Positions 10,481 through 21,639 of a stretch of 64,000 nucleotides of DNA are shown here, piece by piece. The translations under genes and the position numbers were made by a program. Origin of the DNA: Lingula anatina (lineage: Eukaryota; Brachiopoda; Lingulata; Lingulida; Lingulidae). The number at the start of each line of letters is the position of its first letter. Position 1 is the first letter of the stretch. Location: positions 250,553-314,552 of the forward strand of contig NW_019775531.1 in assembly GCF_001039355.2 (NCBI RefSeq), read 5' to 3'. The notes beneath the pieces are model-generated. The model did no database searches. It was not told the origin of the DNA and worked only from the letters and a program-made list of their open reading frames with translations.

Positions 10481-10967
10481 GCCTGACGAGTCAATACTGA
10501 CCGACTCTACTGTGCTCGAGTCCTGGATATGTCTGGGTAGGAAAATCGGGCCGTCGTTCTCAGTTCACTTTTGACTGGTCTCACTGAAGACATGTCCTGT
10601 CTGAATGGCGTAGATGACACAGGCTGATACTGCTTTTGTGGTACCTTTTTCTTCTGTTCCATCTCTTATTCAATTTCTGCGCCTGTTACATGCATAACAT
10701 GCACTGGCTGTGCTTGGGCTTGGGCTTCCTTTGGCTCTACACTTGGCAAAGGGTTGATGACTTAATCAATCTGAGCTTTTTCTTTTATCTGATTCTGACG
10801 TTTTTCTGTTCTGGTGGGCATAGGGTCAACAGGGTTAATCTCATGCTCCACTCCCTCTATTTGCTGTTTAATTGTTCTGGGTATTTTTCTGGGTGGTAAA
10901 GGGTTAATATGGCTTATTTCATGCTCTATGTCTTCTATCTCCTGCTTTACTGCAGAAAAGCTTCTTC

Positions 10968-11273
10968 TTATTCAACTGTCAGACGATGAATTTCTTCTTT
11001 TATAGCTGATTCTTCTTTACTCAAGTTCTTACTGACCTTAGGCGTTTGCTTAGGGCTAAGGGTTGATCTGGTTAACATGAGGTCATCCATGATCTTTTCC
11101 AGATCTCTGTAACGCTCCTCTGTCGCTTCTAATTCAGCAGTAGTACATGCAATTTTATCTACTTCTCCCCACCTGTCCAGCTGGTTAAGTAGTTCATCAC
11201 AGCTTATTACATACTGTTCAAAAACCAATGTTAGTTCTTGAAATTTCTGCCTGATTCTAGCTTTTTCTTTCAT
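10968..11273 (-). pseudogene. BEL/Pao gag N-terminal helical region
   Basis: A 101-codon frame, rich in Glu, Lys and Leu with heptad-like spacing (EKARIRQKFQELTLVFEQYV, then DELLNQLDRW). It starts immediately after the leader and fits the N-terminal helical part of BEL/Pao gag by position and composition rather than by a unique motif. Confidence 0.5.
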
Positions 11274-11429
11274 TTAAGGCATATTTTCTATCCAGTTTTC
11301 AAACTCACTGGCTGCAGCAACAAAAGCTGTTCTGGCCAGCATCTTCTTTCGTTTTCAAACTCATGGTCAATTTAGACTGTCTGTCTACTGTTGTGCCTTT
11401 TAAAACTTCTGTTGTTCTTTAAAACATTT

Positions 11430-11500
11430 CAACTTAGCTCTGCTACCAAACAATGTTCTTTAAAAAAAGTTTAACCTAGCTCTGCTACCAAACAATATTC
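11430..11500 (-). other. Duplicated primer-binding-like region of the BEL/Pao relic
   Basis: GCTCTGCTACCAAACAA occurs twice, about 40 bases apart (11434-11455 and 11476-11497). On the element strand it reads TTGTTTGGTAGCAGAGC, a form often found just inside the 5' LTR. The 5' LTR itself would then be at about 11500-11960; I cannot confirm it because no second copy is visible. Confidence 0.35.
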
Positions 11501-12072
11501 TGGATTTATCCTCCGGTGCAATAAAAATTAAAGCACAAGTGTTCCTCCTTTGTTCTATCATAGTTCTATTTTATTCCCATATTGCATTAAAAAAGTTCCT
11601 GTAAAACAGGTGTTTCACTTTAACTGTCACTGAGTAGGAGATGACTTTCAAACATGCTTTTAGTGTGAGAGGGTAAAGTTTTTAGTGTTTTTTCTCTAGA
11701 ACAGGGTGTTCTTTTCTTTTGAGTGACATCTTATGTCAGATTTGATATTATTGACCAAAATATCTCACAATAGAAGACTGGATATTTTTATCACTCAAGG
11801 ACATACATTTGGATGAATCAAGCAAAAAAAATTAATCGGTACTCAAAAATAACAATGATAAAAATATTCCATTTTAAGTAGTAACCCTAGGATAATGATA
11901 TTTTTTATCAATTAAACCTCACTCTATTATCTGGGAATACTTGTTTTGCTATATTCCAAGTTATTAGGGGATCATGTACCCTGTAGCGATCAGTCTGAAA
12001 GGTGCATTTTCTGTCTTATTAACTTATCCAAAGGCTGTTTAACTTGTTTGTTTTATTTTTGAACAGCTAACC

Positions 12073-12945
12073 ATGTATGTGTTCAATCTATTAACTGGCA
12101 CTGTTTTACTCACCGCTTTTAATGGATACAGTTTCGGACGGGATGTTGTTGAGGTTAGCTTTCAATACATTATACATCATACACAATCTCATCAATCAAT
12201 TAAATGTATTTAAACACGGAAAATATACTTTGAAAGTTAATTAAATCTATTTTAGGGAACATGTCCTTTGCGAAAAATATAATGTTGTCATAGTAACTAT
12301 TTATAACAGTATTAAATCATTAATATTGCTAACATCCTTTAGAAACAGTTAATCCATTGACTTGCAATTTTCCATCAATTTTCAATATATCCACAGATTC
12401 CTCAAGACGAGCAAATATCTGATCTTTGGATTCAGAAATTCACGTTGTGGTTCAGAATTATAGACATCAACAATGACGGTTTCGTCTACAAAGAGGAATA
12501 CGTGGACGAAGTGACAAAACGAGCTCAACAGGTTCTCTCCCCATGGAGGGCCAATGCTGTGTTCGGACTAATGGCAAAAGATTGGCAGTTTTCGTTGCAC
12601 GGCAAAACGTCCAACACAAAACAAGCAATCAACCTCGATAGGTTTCTTAAGTTGTATGAATTGAACCTCCTAACCGCATCAGTGAATGAGCTTCAGATAT
12701 ATTGGTGTTCGGATTTGTTCCATATTTTAGATGTAGACTGCGATGAAAAAATGTCTCTTGACGAGTATTCCAAGCTTTTACATATAACACGCAATATATT
12801 GCCTCCTGAAGAACTGTTCAATTACATTGACCGCAACCAAAATCACATCATAAGTTTGGAAGAGTTCTTATTTGGCTGTAACGATTTTTATTTCGAAATG
12901 AAAGACAACACGACAGTCCTGTTTTATGGCTTTCCTGGAAATTAA
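12073..12945 (+). CDS. Secreted EF-hand protein of the sarcoplasmic calcium-binding type, two exons
   Basis: Exon 1 is 12073-12153 and exon 2 is 12397-12945. The intron has GTTAGC and ..TATCCACAG ends and joins in phase 0, giving 209 residues. Residues 1-22 are a likely signal peptide (VFNLLTGTVLLTAF). EF-hand loops: 50-61 DINNDGFVYKEE (all ligands present), 139-150 DVDCDEKMSLDE (Glu instead of Gly at loop position 6), and 172-183 DRNQNHIISLEE. The second EF-hand has no usable loop. Three active hands with hand II lost is the pattern of sarcoplasmic calcium-binding proteins, which are normally cytosolic and about 180-195 residues. The signal peptide suggests an extracellular or secretory-pathway calcium buffer. 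An LTR element begins 49 bases after the stop. Confidence 0.8.
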
Positions 12946-12993
12946 CTAAATATAAAACCCAATGAGGGTCGAAATTGTCACATTCATGGATAC

Positions 12994-13143
12994 TGTTGTC
13001 GCTTATGACAACAATTTGCGTTTACAATCGTATCACTGGTCAGCTTTTATTATTATGCAAATCATTTGCTCTGTATAAATACTGTATGCAGTAGTTCCGG
13101 GCGCGGTCACGTTGTATTTGACGAGCGAAGGCTCAGGTCGTCG
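12994..13143 (+). repeat. 5' LTR remnant of an LTR retrotransposon
   Basis: These 150 bases match the first part of the LTR at 13289-13748, starting TGTTGTCGCTTATGAC. The match stops at the 'n' at 13144. The simplest reading is that the 5' LTR and most of the internal region are lost in an assembly gap. Confidence 0.7.
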
Positions 13144-13288
13144 NTAATATTGTTTGTTTTTAATTGTTTGTTTGTGACAGATAATATAGTGAATATGTTT
13201 GTTTGAGTATATAGTGAGGTAGATAAATGCATTTTTTTTTTGTGTGTGTGTGTTTGTACAAATAATTTTTTTTTTGTTTAAGTGGGAG

Positions 13289-13748
13289 TGTTGTCGCTTA
13301 TGACAACAATTTGCGTTTACAATCGTATCACTAGTCAGCTTTGTATTATTATGCAAATCATTTACTCTGTATATATACTGTATGCAGCAGTTCTGGGCGC
13401 GGCCACGTTGTATTTGACGAGCGAAGGCTCAGGTCGTCGAGACTGAAGTTTTAGTAGGCAAAATTTGTGGATCAGCATTTGGACGGGAAAGCCACATTTC
13501 TCTGTACGTATTGTATTCAATTCTATTGTTAATCATTTGCACAACATTTCCATTTCTTATGATTAATTTATTATTTCTTTTTATATTTGTATTCAATTTA
13601 TGTTATATTTGTGTATTTTGTATAATTAGTTTGGTATTTATATTTCATTATTTTGGTATTTTTAGTTTCACCATATCCATGTCAGTGTGCGTGAAATAAA
13701 GTGTGAACATTTCCCGTCGTTTGTTTGTTTGGTGTGGGATCCGCAACA
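13289..13748 (+). repeat. Complete 460-bp LTR
   Basis: Begins TGTTG and ends CAACA, giving short terminal inverted repeats with TG..CA ends. A TATA-like TATATATACTG lies about 90 bases in, and an AATAAA signal is at 13695-13700. It is preceded by TAAGTGGGAG, a possible polypurine tract, so this would be the 3' LTR of a plus-strand element. No clear target-site duplication is seen around the pair. Confidence 0.7.
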
Positions 13749-13848
13749 ATTCTAAAAACATGGTTTTCATTTTAGCGGCATTTCATGTGCGCCCAGCTAG
13801 CATGTAATGTTTACAGTAATAATGACATTTTTGCCCACGTATTCTTAC

Positions 13849-16800
13849 CTTTATATAACAAAATACAATCACAATTATGTGAATAGCAAAGCTGAAGAAG
13901 AAGGACGAGTATATGTAAGTCACGTCAATCAGGTCTCGACTTTCCCAGTTAAGACTGCATGATACACCAAAACTTTCATAGGTGTATTTGGACCAGCCGA
14001 ATAGCGGCAGTGAAGTCCAAAAGAGGGCGTACAACCAAGACGCCGCCAAAGCAAAGCACCGTATCCCTGGTGACTGACGAGGATCCAAGAAATATCCTGA
14101 AAATAGAATAAAAGAAATGCGGAAATGGACAAGGTCAGAAACAATTCCATATAATACGCAAAATACCAGATTTTTATTAAAGAGCGCGTGGCAAGAAAAT
14201 AGAAAACACCCATCAGTGATACAGGTATATCTGCAGGGGCGGATCCAGAGATATTTTCTGACAGTCTTCCAAATTATCTTTGCTGTTCCAACCTTAATTT
14301 TTGAACGTCTTCCGACAGAAAAAATTAGATACACGTAAATGAAAACTTAAAAATCTGACCGTCTTCCAGAAGACCCAGAAGACGGCCTAAACCCGCCCCT
14401 GATCTGCAATCAGTTTATCTTTACAATAATTTACCATTTGGTAAAAGCAATATCGCGTGCTTATACATGTATTTGATTATGTGGAATTCAAAATTATGAC
14501 AGGTACATTTAACTTACTAAGGTGTGGCTTGCAGACTTCAATATATCTGTACACACTGATGGCTACGTGGATGTTGGAGCAGACGAGAGCGAAAAAGTAG
14601 CAGAGAAAGGCGGCAAGGACACACCCGTAGTCGCCAAACACCCATGTGCCGGCAAACGCTGAGACGGTGAACATCACGTGACCGGATGCTGTTAATGCTA
14701 TCCCGGCAATGGCTAGATGCGTAATGAGATGCGCGTGGAGCTTCCGGGAAAACTTCTGGCTCTTCTTGCATGTGGCCAGGCAGACGATGTTTCCAAACAG
14801 GGCTCCTATTGCTTAAATATAAAGAAAAAAATATGTAGATTAGTTTAAATAGGACGGGACGGGCATTAGAGCGAAAATGTTCATTAGCTTGGTAGTTGGT
14901 ACACAGATGGTAATTATTCAGCACAAGCTGAAAATTTTCTATACCGATCGCTTGCGGCCAACCTAAATGGGACATACATGTAGTAGCGTTTATGTCCATG
15001 TTTGTAAGTACAGGTATGAGGAATGCAATAAAACAGTGGTTATGCCGCCAATCCTTCTTCTTTCCCAGACACCCACACGAATGGTCATCTGTAGATTAAA
15101 TACTGAACCTAATCTTTTTATATAAACTGCGTCATTTTGCAGCAGACACCGCAGCTATTACTTATTTGCATAGCAGGTACGCATCATGTTTATCTGATTG
15201 CCACGCTTTTATTAGAAGGAAGATCTATTGAACGCGTTTAACCTTGACGAACAGGTGTCTGGCGATCAATCGGAAATAACGTATGTTGCATACCTTAGTT
15301 GTCAGTCTATTATCTATCATTTGTGTTTATCAACTCGGTAGACACACGACTTTGCGTAAACGTTATGACTTTTTGCTAAGACGTTGATCAACAAAGATTT
15401 CATACTGAGTTAATTGTAAGTCACCATTAAATATGCGCTGTTGATTCAATGTTCAATATAAGTTCAGTTGAAATACATGTACGGTATTGTTTTCAACCTT
15501 GAACTGTGGACACGTAAAATCATACTGATCCCTTTCCATGTTCTTGCCATGGCATTGTAAAACTGAGCAATTGCATTTATAAAGTAAGTTTCCAGAAATA
15601 TTACATGCACGAAGTAATACCTAATTTTGTCATCTGTGTATTGTGGTCAACTTGAAAACAGAACCTATTTTTCAGATTGCAACGACGTCTTGACAAATCA
15701 TTTTTCCCTTTTTTTACGTCGTGGCATGATATCGTACATAAGACTGGGTTCCCATAGATTTAGATCGATCTATCCGGATCGACCTAACTCCTTGGGGATT
15801 CACGCTAAATTGCTGTCAGGTTCCGAGAGCCGAGCGCACACGGAAGTTAATTACCCCCTTGCAGCTTTTAGTAGGCGGGACAGACATTTAAGCCGGTCAG
15901 GCTGACAACAATCTAGTGAGACTCCCCACGGGGATAGATCGATCTAAAAATCTATGGGAATGCACTCTAAGACAGTTTAGTTTTAAGGATTATGTGTCCC
16001 TAGGTGATACCAGAGAAGAAAAAGACCGCGTGGGTCACGACTTCTCCAAGCCAATCTTAGAGTAATTACTCGACACCTGCTAGTTTATGGTCAATTTCTC
16101 AAGATCATCATTCCTCAAAGGGTATCGTAAATGCATCATTTGCTGAGTTTACCTGTCAAATCGCAGTCAGCTGAGGCTTGCTGATACTTAGTTTAGTCCT
16201 TTTATCTCTCTCTGTTCATTTTGTTCGGTTTAATTAAGAAAAATATGTTTTTTTGTGGGGGAAAATACATATGCCACGGTAAAATGAAGGGAATATATAT
16301 AAATACATAAATGCCGATAGACATTGAAAGACGGAAGGGGGTTGGGGTAGGGGTTGGGGTAAATTTAAAAAATTAAGAAAGAAAAAACTTTGCAAACTAA
16401 AAAATATGAAAGGTGAATCAATCTGCCTAAGTTCATATTTCAGTGGTTAATATCACGTAGCTTGCGGTGATTTATGATAGTGGCGATTGAATGTCTTCCT
16501 TGCGCGTTACGTTTTAATATGCGTATTCTTTTCCAGTGAATGAAAAATAAAAAATGTCCATGCAAGTCAAGCAGAGATAAATGATCGTGCAGCTAACGGA
16601 TTCCGTAGCGAAAAGTTATTAATACTAAGGAAGCCTTTTTTAACGCACTTTTCCCCGACTTACTCAGTGACAGATAAGTTGCATTAGCGAGATGCAGGCC
16701 ATCTTGTCAATTGTAAAACATCAACTATTTTTTCCTGTTTATACAGTTGAATTTCAAAACTTCTGGGAATTCAACTTTATCTCCAACTTATTTCTGTCTT

Positions 16801-18564
16801 TTTTTTGTTTTGATGGTGGAATCCCCAGTTTTCTTTGACACTCAGTGTGTTAGTATTCGATACATGCAAGTGCCCTATAGCAATATAAAACCTCCTTTAC
16901 ATTGGAGGGCGACCTATCTGCGTCCTTTGTGCGATAGGTGAAACTGGTATCGCTGCGGTCGTAATAAGGAAGAACAAGCATTGCGTTGGTTACAGAATGA
17001 ATGTTCAATGATCGGCCAGTTGTTGACACGTAAAGTATTATTTTTTTTTACTCTCAAACAGGGCCGTACTACGGGACGCAGAAAGGACGCCGTCCAGTGT
17101 AAATGGGGCTTAAATAACTCATTGCAAGATCGCCTTTTGCTTTGAATGCATTAGTATTCTGAATACAATGCGTTAGACATTTTTTGTTCTTGTATAAATT
17201 CTGCATTTTTTAGTTTGGTATTCTAGCGTTGGTATAAAATTCCAATGAAACATGACACATGCGTTATTCAGTTACGCACACGTCTGTTTAGATTAAGGAG
17301 ACTCCGTCAACCAGATATCTCTCACGAAATCATTGCTTTAACGCACCGACTAATAAGGTACAGAACTAATACGGTACAGAGACATGGTATCTATTTCATC
17401 ACCTAGGAGATTGTATATTGCCAATTATTTAGGAACAAGAAATACTTATAATAACGTTAACTGCGGGTGTTTTTCTCGCCTCCGTAACTGTCTACCGATA
17501 ATAATCTTGATATTGATTCCTTCAGCAGCTTCGTGCTTGAGAATTTATCCCACACGACAATGGTGTCACGAATTATTGCGCATCCTGCACTTATACGATA
17601 TCATCTATTCTTAAAAAGCTCAAGTTAATAACTTCCGATTTTTTTCTCTAATTAGGGGTGTTGATTATGATGCAGGATGTTCAAGATCAATCAAAAGATT
17701 CTATTGGAATGCAAAACACAAAACACACAAAAATTAATTGCGATGCACACAGCGCAGTTTTTTTTTCTCGCGGCAAGGCCATATGAATTAAGGGCCACAC
17801 CACAACAAAACCTTTGCAAAAACCGCAAATGCCATTATTAGTTGATTGATAAACAACCGGATGAGGGTCAATAAATAACAATTAGTTACCCGCGGATATA
17901 TCTAGCTTTGAGGGTTTTCAGAAGTCTTGCAAGTCTGGAAATGAAAAAAGCCACTGAGGCGTCATTCTATAGTGCTATTCATCAGAGGGCTTGAAATACG
18001 TACTATAACCTTTCCAACTATGCAGAAGTCTCTACTGCAAGCCTGTCATTCAATTAAGTGATACAAAATAGCCTACAGACAAGGGACGTGTAAAATATAT
18101 AACGCACTTGCAAATTCTACCTGTTTGTTCTGACGACAGCTATAGAATTAAGAAACTTTCCTAAAACGCTTCCGTTATCCAATTATATATTTATTTCATA
18201 ATGCCCTTTAATAATGTGTATTCTTTAAAGCGCTTGGGCCTTCGGACGGTGTTATACAATGTACAAGCGCTCCTGTCAAATACTTCATGTAGGCTATAAA
18301 TTATCTTTGAAACTTGTCCAGATGAATTAATAGTGTTTTTTCCATGTGCAGTTTTACTATTCATAATCCCAACTGATTGTAAAACTTTTTTTCTGTATAT
18401 GCCGTACATTGAGGGTTTTTTGTTGAACAAAACTGTGTAAAACTGCTGTCGATACAATTATAAGGATCGTACCAGCTGAACAGTCTATTTGTTACTTAAA
18501 AAAAATAATAATAAAACTTATGAAATAATGATAAATGAAGCAAATTTACAACAACAACAAAAAA

Positions 18565-18607
<43 letters not shown>

Positions 18608-20099
18608 ATACGGGGAGACATAGAGCATGTAAATGTCATCCACTTATCTCAGGACGAGACATGTAATCTCTATCCTGTGTTCCTTGTATTGGAGTAAGAA
18701 AAAAAACTTCTTTGAATAATTCATCACTTCACATTGAAAGCTGATATATCACCTGGCGATACATGTGCAACAATTCTCATGCGCAATGCGTGAAATCTTA
18801 GATTTATTGTGTAAAACAGTTTAACAAAAACAACGTTCTATAGGTAGCAGTAATATAACGCATTCATTTATTTAAAAAATGTTGTCATTTGCCTTAGAGG
18901 TTCATAAATTTTCTCAGAACCAGTCGGGTAACAATATCTTAGACATATGTCGCAGTAAAACAAGTTCTTTTTAAAAAGCAGCATAATATGCATATGTCTA
19001 AATTCTGCCATGTTTTAAATATTTATTGCACACAGTGGTTGAACAATGTACAATATGTAATAAATTTTCGGGCTGCAACAATTAACTTAAATAGTTTTTC
19101 TAAAAGCGCATTTATGAATGAGTTAAAACGAGGATATTTGAAACAAGTACTTCAATTTGGGAAACAATGTGCAGAGAATCAGAAACAAATAAATATCAGG
19201 TAACATGAGATATGCATACTGATTAAGGTCTTTACATAACAATCCTCATTGTTGTAGGAATCGGAGTCCTGGGAGAGGAGAGGAGCAGACATCAAGAAAT
19301 GTGAGACATTGTAAAACATTCATGAGGAGGAAATTACGAGTGTTCCGGTCAAATAAGCTCGGCAGCCAAGGAAGTGAGAGAAAGGGCGCAAACTAGGAAA
19401 ATGAATTTAAGAAAGGCAAAGGAAAAGAAATGTCGATGAAAGAAACGGCAATCTTTGAAGCTGAACCAGCCTACGGGAAATTATCGATTTCCACCTGGTT
19501 GACATCCTTTTCGTTGAGTATTTAGCTCTTGAAAAGGTCATTGATATGGTGAACGGAACTTAAAAATGCAGCAGGATAATCACAGGAAATCTCTACCAGA
19601 GCTGCTCATGCGAGTAACACATTGACTTGTATAATCTTAACATCGTTCACAAGGGGCGAAGAATTGACGCGACATGTGCTATTTGATAATGTCAGACCTG
19701 TCAAACAGATCGAATGGAAAATCCCATTTCGCCAAAAAGAAAATATCATATATGATTGATTTTTTGAGGGTGTTTATTATTTTATATAAAAAATCGAATA
19801 TAAGCAACTGCTAGGTTAGAGCTGAACAGGTCTTGCCAGTGATGAGAGAAATAAAAATTGCCTTAGAATACACTGTTTATGCAAGCCAACGTCTCAAAAG
19901 AAAACACAAACAACGATGAAAATACTTACTTTCATAATGCAACATTAAAATAACTTAAGATTAAGACATATTGATTTGTGGAAAATAAAAATCATTTACC
20001 TGTTAAAGTCAGATATACCCCAATAACTGTGCAGGCAGTGTCTGTGAGAGGTCGCAATTCCTCCTCAGAGAAGACAGTAGTGTCGTTAAGCATTGTCAT
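13849..20099 (-). CDS. Opsin (peropsin/retinochrome-like), first three exons, TM1 to TM5
   Basis: Exons on the minus strand: 20099-20000, 14811-14518 and 14096-13849, with GTAAAT, GTAAGT and GTAAGA donors. Phases join correctly and give 214 residues. Aligned with bovine rhodopsin, the spacing is exact from Cys97 (Cys110) to Tyr121 (Glu134). TM1 has GN at 40-41. Extracellular loop 2 reads GWSKYTYES, with Glu172 at the Glu181 counterion position, and Cys178 pairs with Cys97. Ala100 replaces the vertebrate counterion Glu113. The E/DRY motif is YRY, followed by VCKP. Asp83 of TM2 is Gly70. Loop 2 (CSLNW) is closest to peropsin by eye. The exons for TM6, TM7 and the retinal-binding Lys are not found; the next DNA to the left is an LTR element and an opposite-strand gene. 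Confidence 0.85.
14234..14401. mobile_element. Short inverted-repeat element, family CAGGGGCGGAT (copy 1)
   Basis: 168 bases with termini CAGGGGCGGATCC and GGTTTAGG in inverted form, flanked by ATCTG on both sides (14229-14233 and 14402-14406), a 5-bp target duplication. It contains the GTCTTCCAGAAGACC core shared with copies at 24300 and 49934. It sits in opsin intron 2. Confidence 0.8.
15749..15960. repeat. Fold-back element with TTCCCATAGATTTAGATCGA ends
   Basis: The ends are near-perfect inverted repeats (15749-15775 with 15934-15960). Inner parts such as ACTCCTTGGGG and CTCCCCACGGGG also pair. It lies in opsin intron 1. The element at 46313-46597 shares the GATCGRCCYAACTC core and is a diverged relative. 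Confidence 0.7.
16891..17108. repeat. Inverted-repeat element, family TTTACACTGGACGGCGTCC (copy 1)
   Basis: Arms of about 35 bases at both ends pair imperfectly. The interior carries CCAGTTGTTGACACGTAAAG and ACTCTCAAACAGGGCCGTAC. Further copies are at 23100-23260 and, in the opposite orientation, 59738-59952. No coding capacity. It lies in opsin intron 1. Confidence 0.75.
18560..18610. repeat. (AAAT)n microsatellite in opsin intron 1
   Basis: About twelve tandem AAAT units. The rest of the intron between 17110 and 19998 shows no exon or further element that I can recognise. Confidence 0.9.
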
Positions 20100-20171
20100 C
20101 CGTCTTGTGGTTTTTTCCGAGTAAATATGCAGTCTGTCGCCGTTCTCTTGCGCTCTGTGCCGCATTTTACG

Positions 20172-20179
20172 CTTTTATA
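20172..20179 (-). promoter_or_regulatory. TATA box of the opsin gene
   Basis: The minus strand reads GGCTATAAAAGCG, a canonical TATA box 73-80 bases upstream of the opsin start codon at 20099. That places the transcription start near 20145. A TGACGTAA (CRE-like) site at 20231-20238 and a TAATCG homeodomain-type site near 20265 lie upstream. Their function is inferred. Confidence 0.55.
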
Positions 20180-20279
20180 GCCTTGAATGACGATCGCTTA
20201 TCGTGACGCTCCGCGGCATTGCTGAAACGGTGACGTAAATTCTCTGGCACATGGAGTTAATAACGATTATCAGGGCACT

Positions 20280-20999
20280 TACGGCGATTTCTCGATAAAC
20301 ACTACTGGTAAACAGGTCTTGTATATGTATACCTCTCTAACAATTTGTTTGTATGTTATTTTTTTTGCTCGTGTTTTTGGCCGCCTACTAATTAATTAAG
20401 GCTTACACTGTATTTCCAAACACTGCCTAATCTTTATATTCCCACAATTGATAAAAAAGGAGAATGTGCATGTACGGTGCAAAAATACTGAACGCCCATG
20501 CATTGTGCCTTTTATTATCAAACCTACCGCAAATTTCCGAACACTTGACACAATTAATTGCTATTGCAATTATGCTTGAGGTTCAGCTTATTATCCCCTG
20601 TTTTTCTTTAGTATAATAGATCGGGCAAGATTTGACCTCTCAGGCTTGGCGGATACAGAAGGGAATAACCAATTACTGTTTCGTAAGGATCTACTTGATT
20701 TTTATACTGCTACAGGACAAAGAGGAGTTACTGACGTATGGTCCTTGGTTACATTGCATTTAAGGTGCCCTCAAAATACGATAATACATGTGCATGTGCA
20801 TGAATGATTGTTTTAATCGTTACTTTTCTGGGAATAGATGATAGCGACTTCCTTTGCCTCATATTTTAACTGCTCGGATCTAATTGTTTTCTTTACATAA
20901 GCTGGTTATTAACTCTGTCCAAGCCTTTTTGGGAAATGGATGAATGGAATATTTGCCTAGGAAATGGACTAAAACACTGACGGGTCCGGGAATAGGACA

Positions 21000-21033
<34 letters not shown>

Positions 21034-21329
21034 GCTAACAAATGATGCATACATGCTGTTTCGGTCAGCATACATACACTGTACACGAGATCATTTTAAA
21101 AACAATTTTAACGAAATATGGGGTATGCCCCCCACCGTTTGTTTTGGTTTGCTCTTTTAACTGTTTACTTATTTCATAGGGGAGGGGGAAACAAATACCA
21201 CAGAGCTATTTAAAAACGTGACTAGGTACATGATGTAACGACACGCGATGAAATTTTTGACGCATTTCAAGATGACCGCAACAACGTAGTGGGCTGAAGG
21301 AATGGGCACAAGAAGCTGGTGGGTTTTGT
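20280..21329. other. No gene recognised; contains a (GA)n tract
   Basis: A (GA)n microsatellite at 21003-21030 is the only clear structure. Frames across it are artefacts of the repeat. Confidence 0.5.
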
Positions 21330-21635
21330 AAGATCGCATTCACAACGAGTTGAGCCAGGCTTTACAAATACTGGGGACTAAATATGGCGGTCGTACATGA
21401 AAGAAAAACCGCCTAATCTTTTAATAGTCTCTCCGCCTCTCACACACCTCCCCACACGTCGTCCCTGCGGGGGGACAGTCATTAAATCTCGGCTCCGTTG
21501 GGACGACACATGGGGAGGCGTGTGAGAGGCGGAGAGACTATTAAAAGATTAGGCGGTTTTTCTTTCATGTACGTCCGCCATATTTAGTCCCCAGGATTTG
21601 TAAAGCCTGGCTCAACTCGTTGTGAATGCGATCTT
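21330..21635. repeat. Long fold-back element, family ATATGGCGG (intact copy)
   Basis: Two arms of about 145 bases pair with only a few mismatches around a loop near 21465-21500. The arms carry GCATTCACAACGAGTTGAGC at the outside and CTCTCCGCCTCTCAC near the loop. There is no coding capacity, so it must have been moved by a transposase made elsewhere. A single arm of the same family is at 63768-63931. Confidence 0.85.
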
Positions 21636-21639
21636 AGAC

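Larger units (their letters stand above)
8290..11500 (-). mobile_element. Degenerate BEL/Pao LTR retrotransposon lacking reverse transcriptase
   Basis: Reading the minus strand from right to left: a candidate primer-binding region (11430-11500), gag N-terminus (11273-10968), gag core with stops (about 10480-10100), CCHC zinc knuckles and protease (10090-8970), the block that normally precedes integrase (8946-8755), and the integrase zinc domain (8725-8351). The protease tail and the pre-integrase block are almost adjacent, so reverse transcriptase and RNase H, usually 500 or more residues, have been deleted. The integrase catalytic core is also missing. Frameshifts and stops occur throughout. 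Confidence 0.8.

Noticed and set aside
14538-14999. 153-codon frame on the minus strand overlapping opsin exon 2
   Set aside because: Wrong frame for the opsin; it runs through the acceptor site into intron sequence.
20880-21086. Short frames with Ser-Leu repeats on the minus strand
   Set aside because: They are produced by the (GA)n tract and have no coding signals around them.
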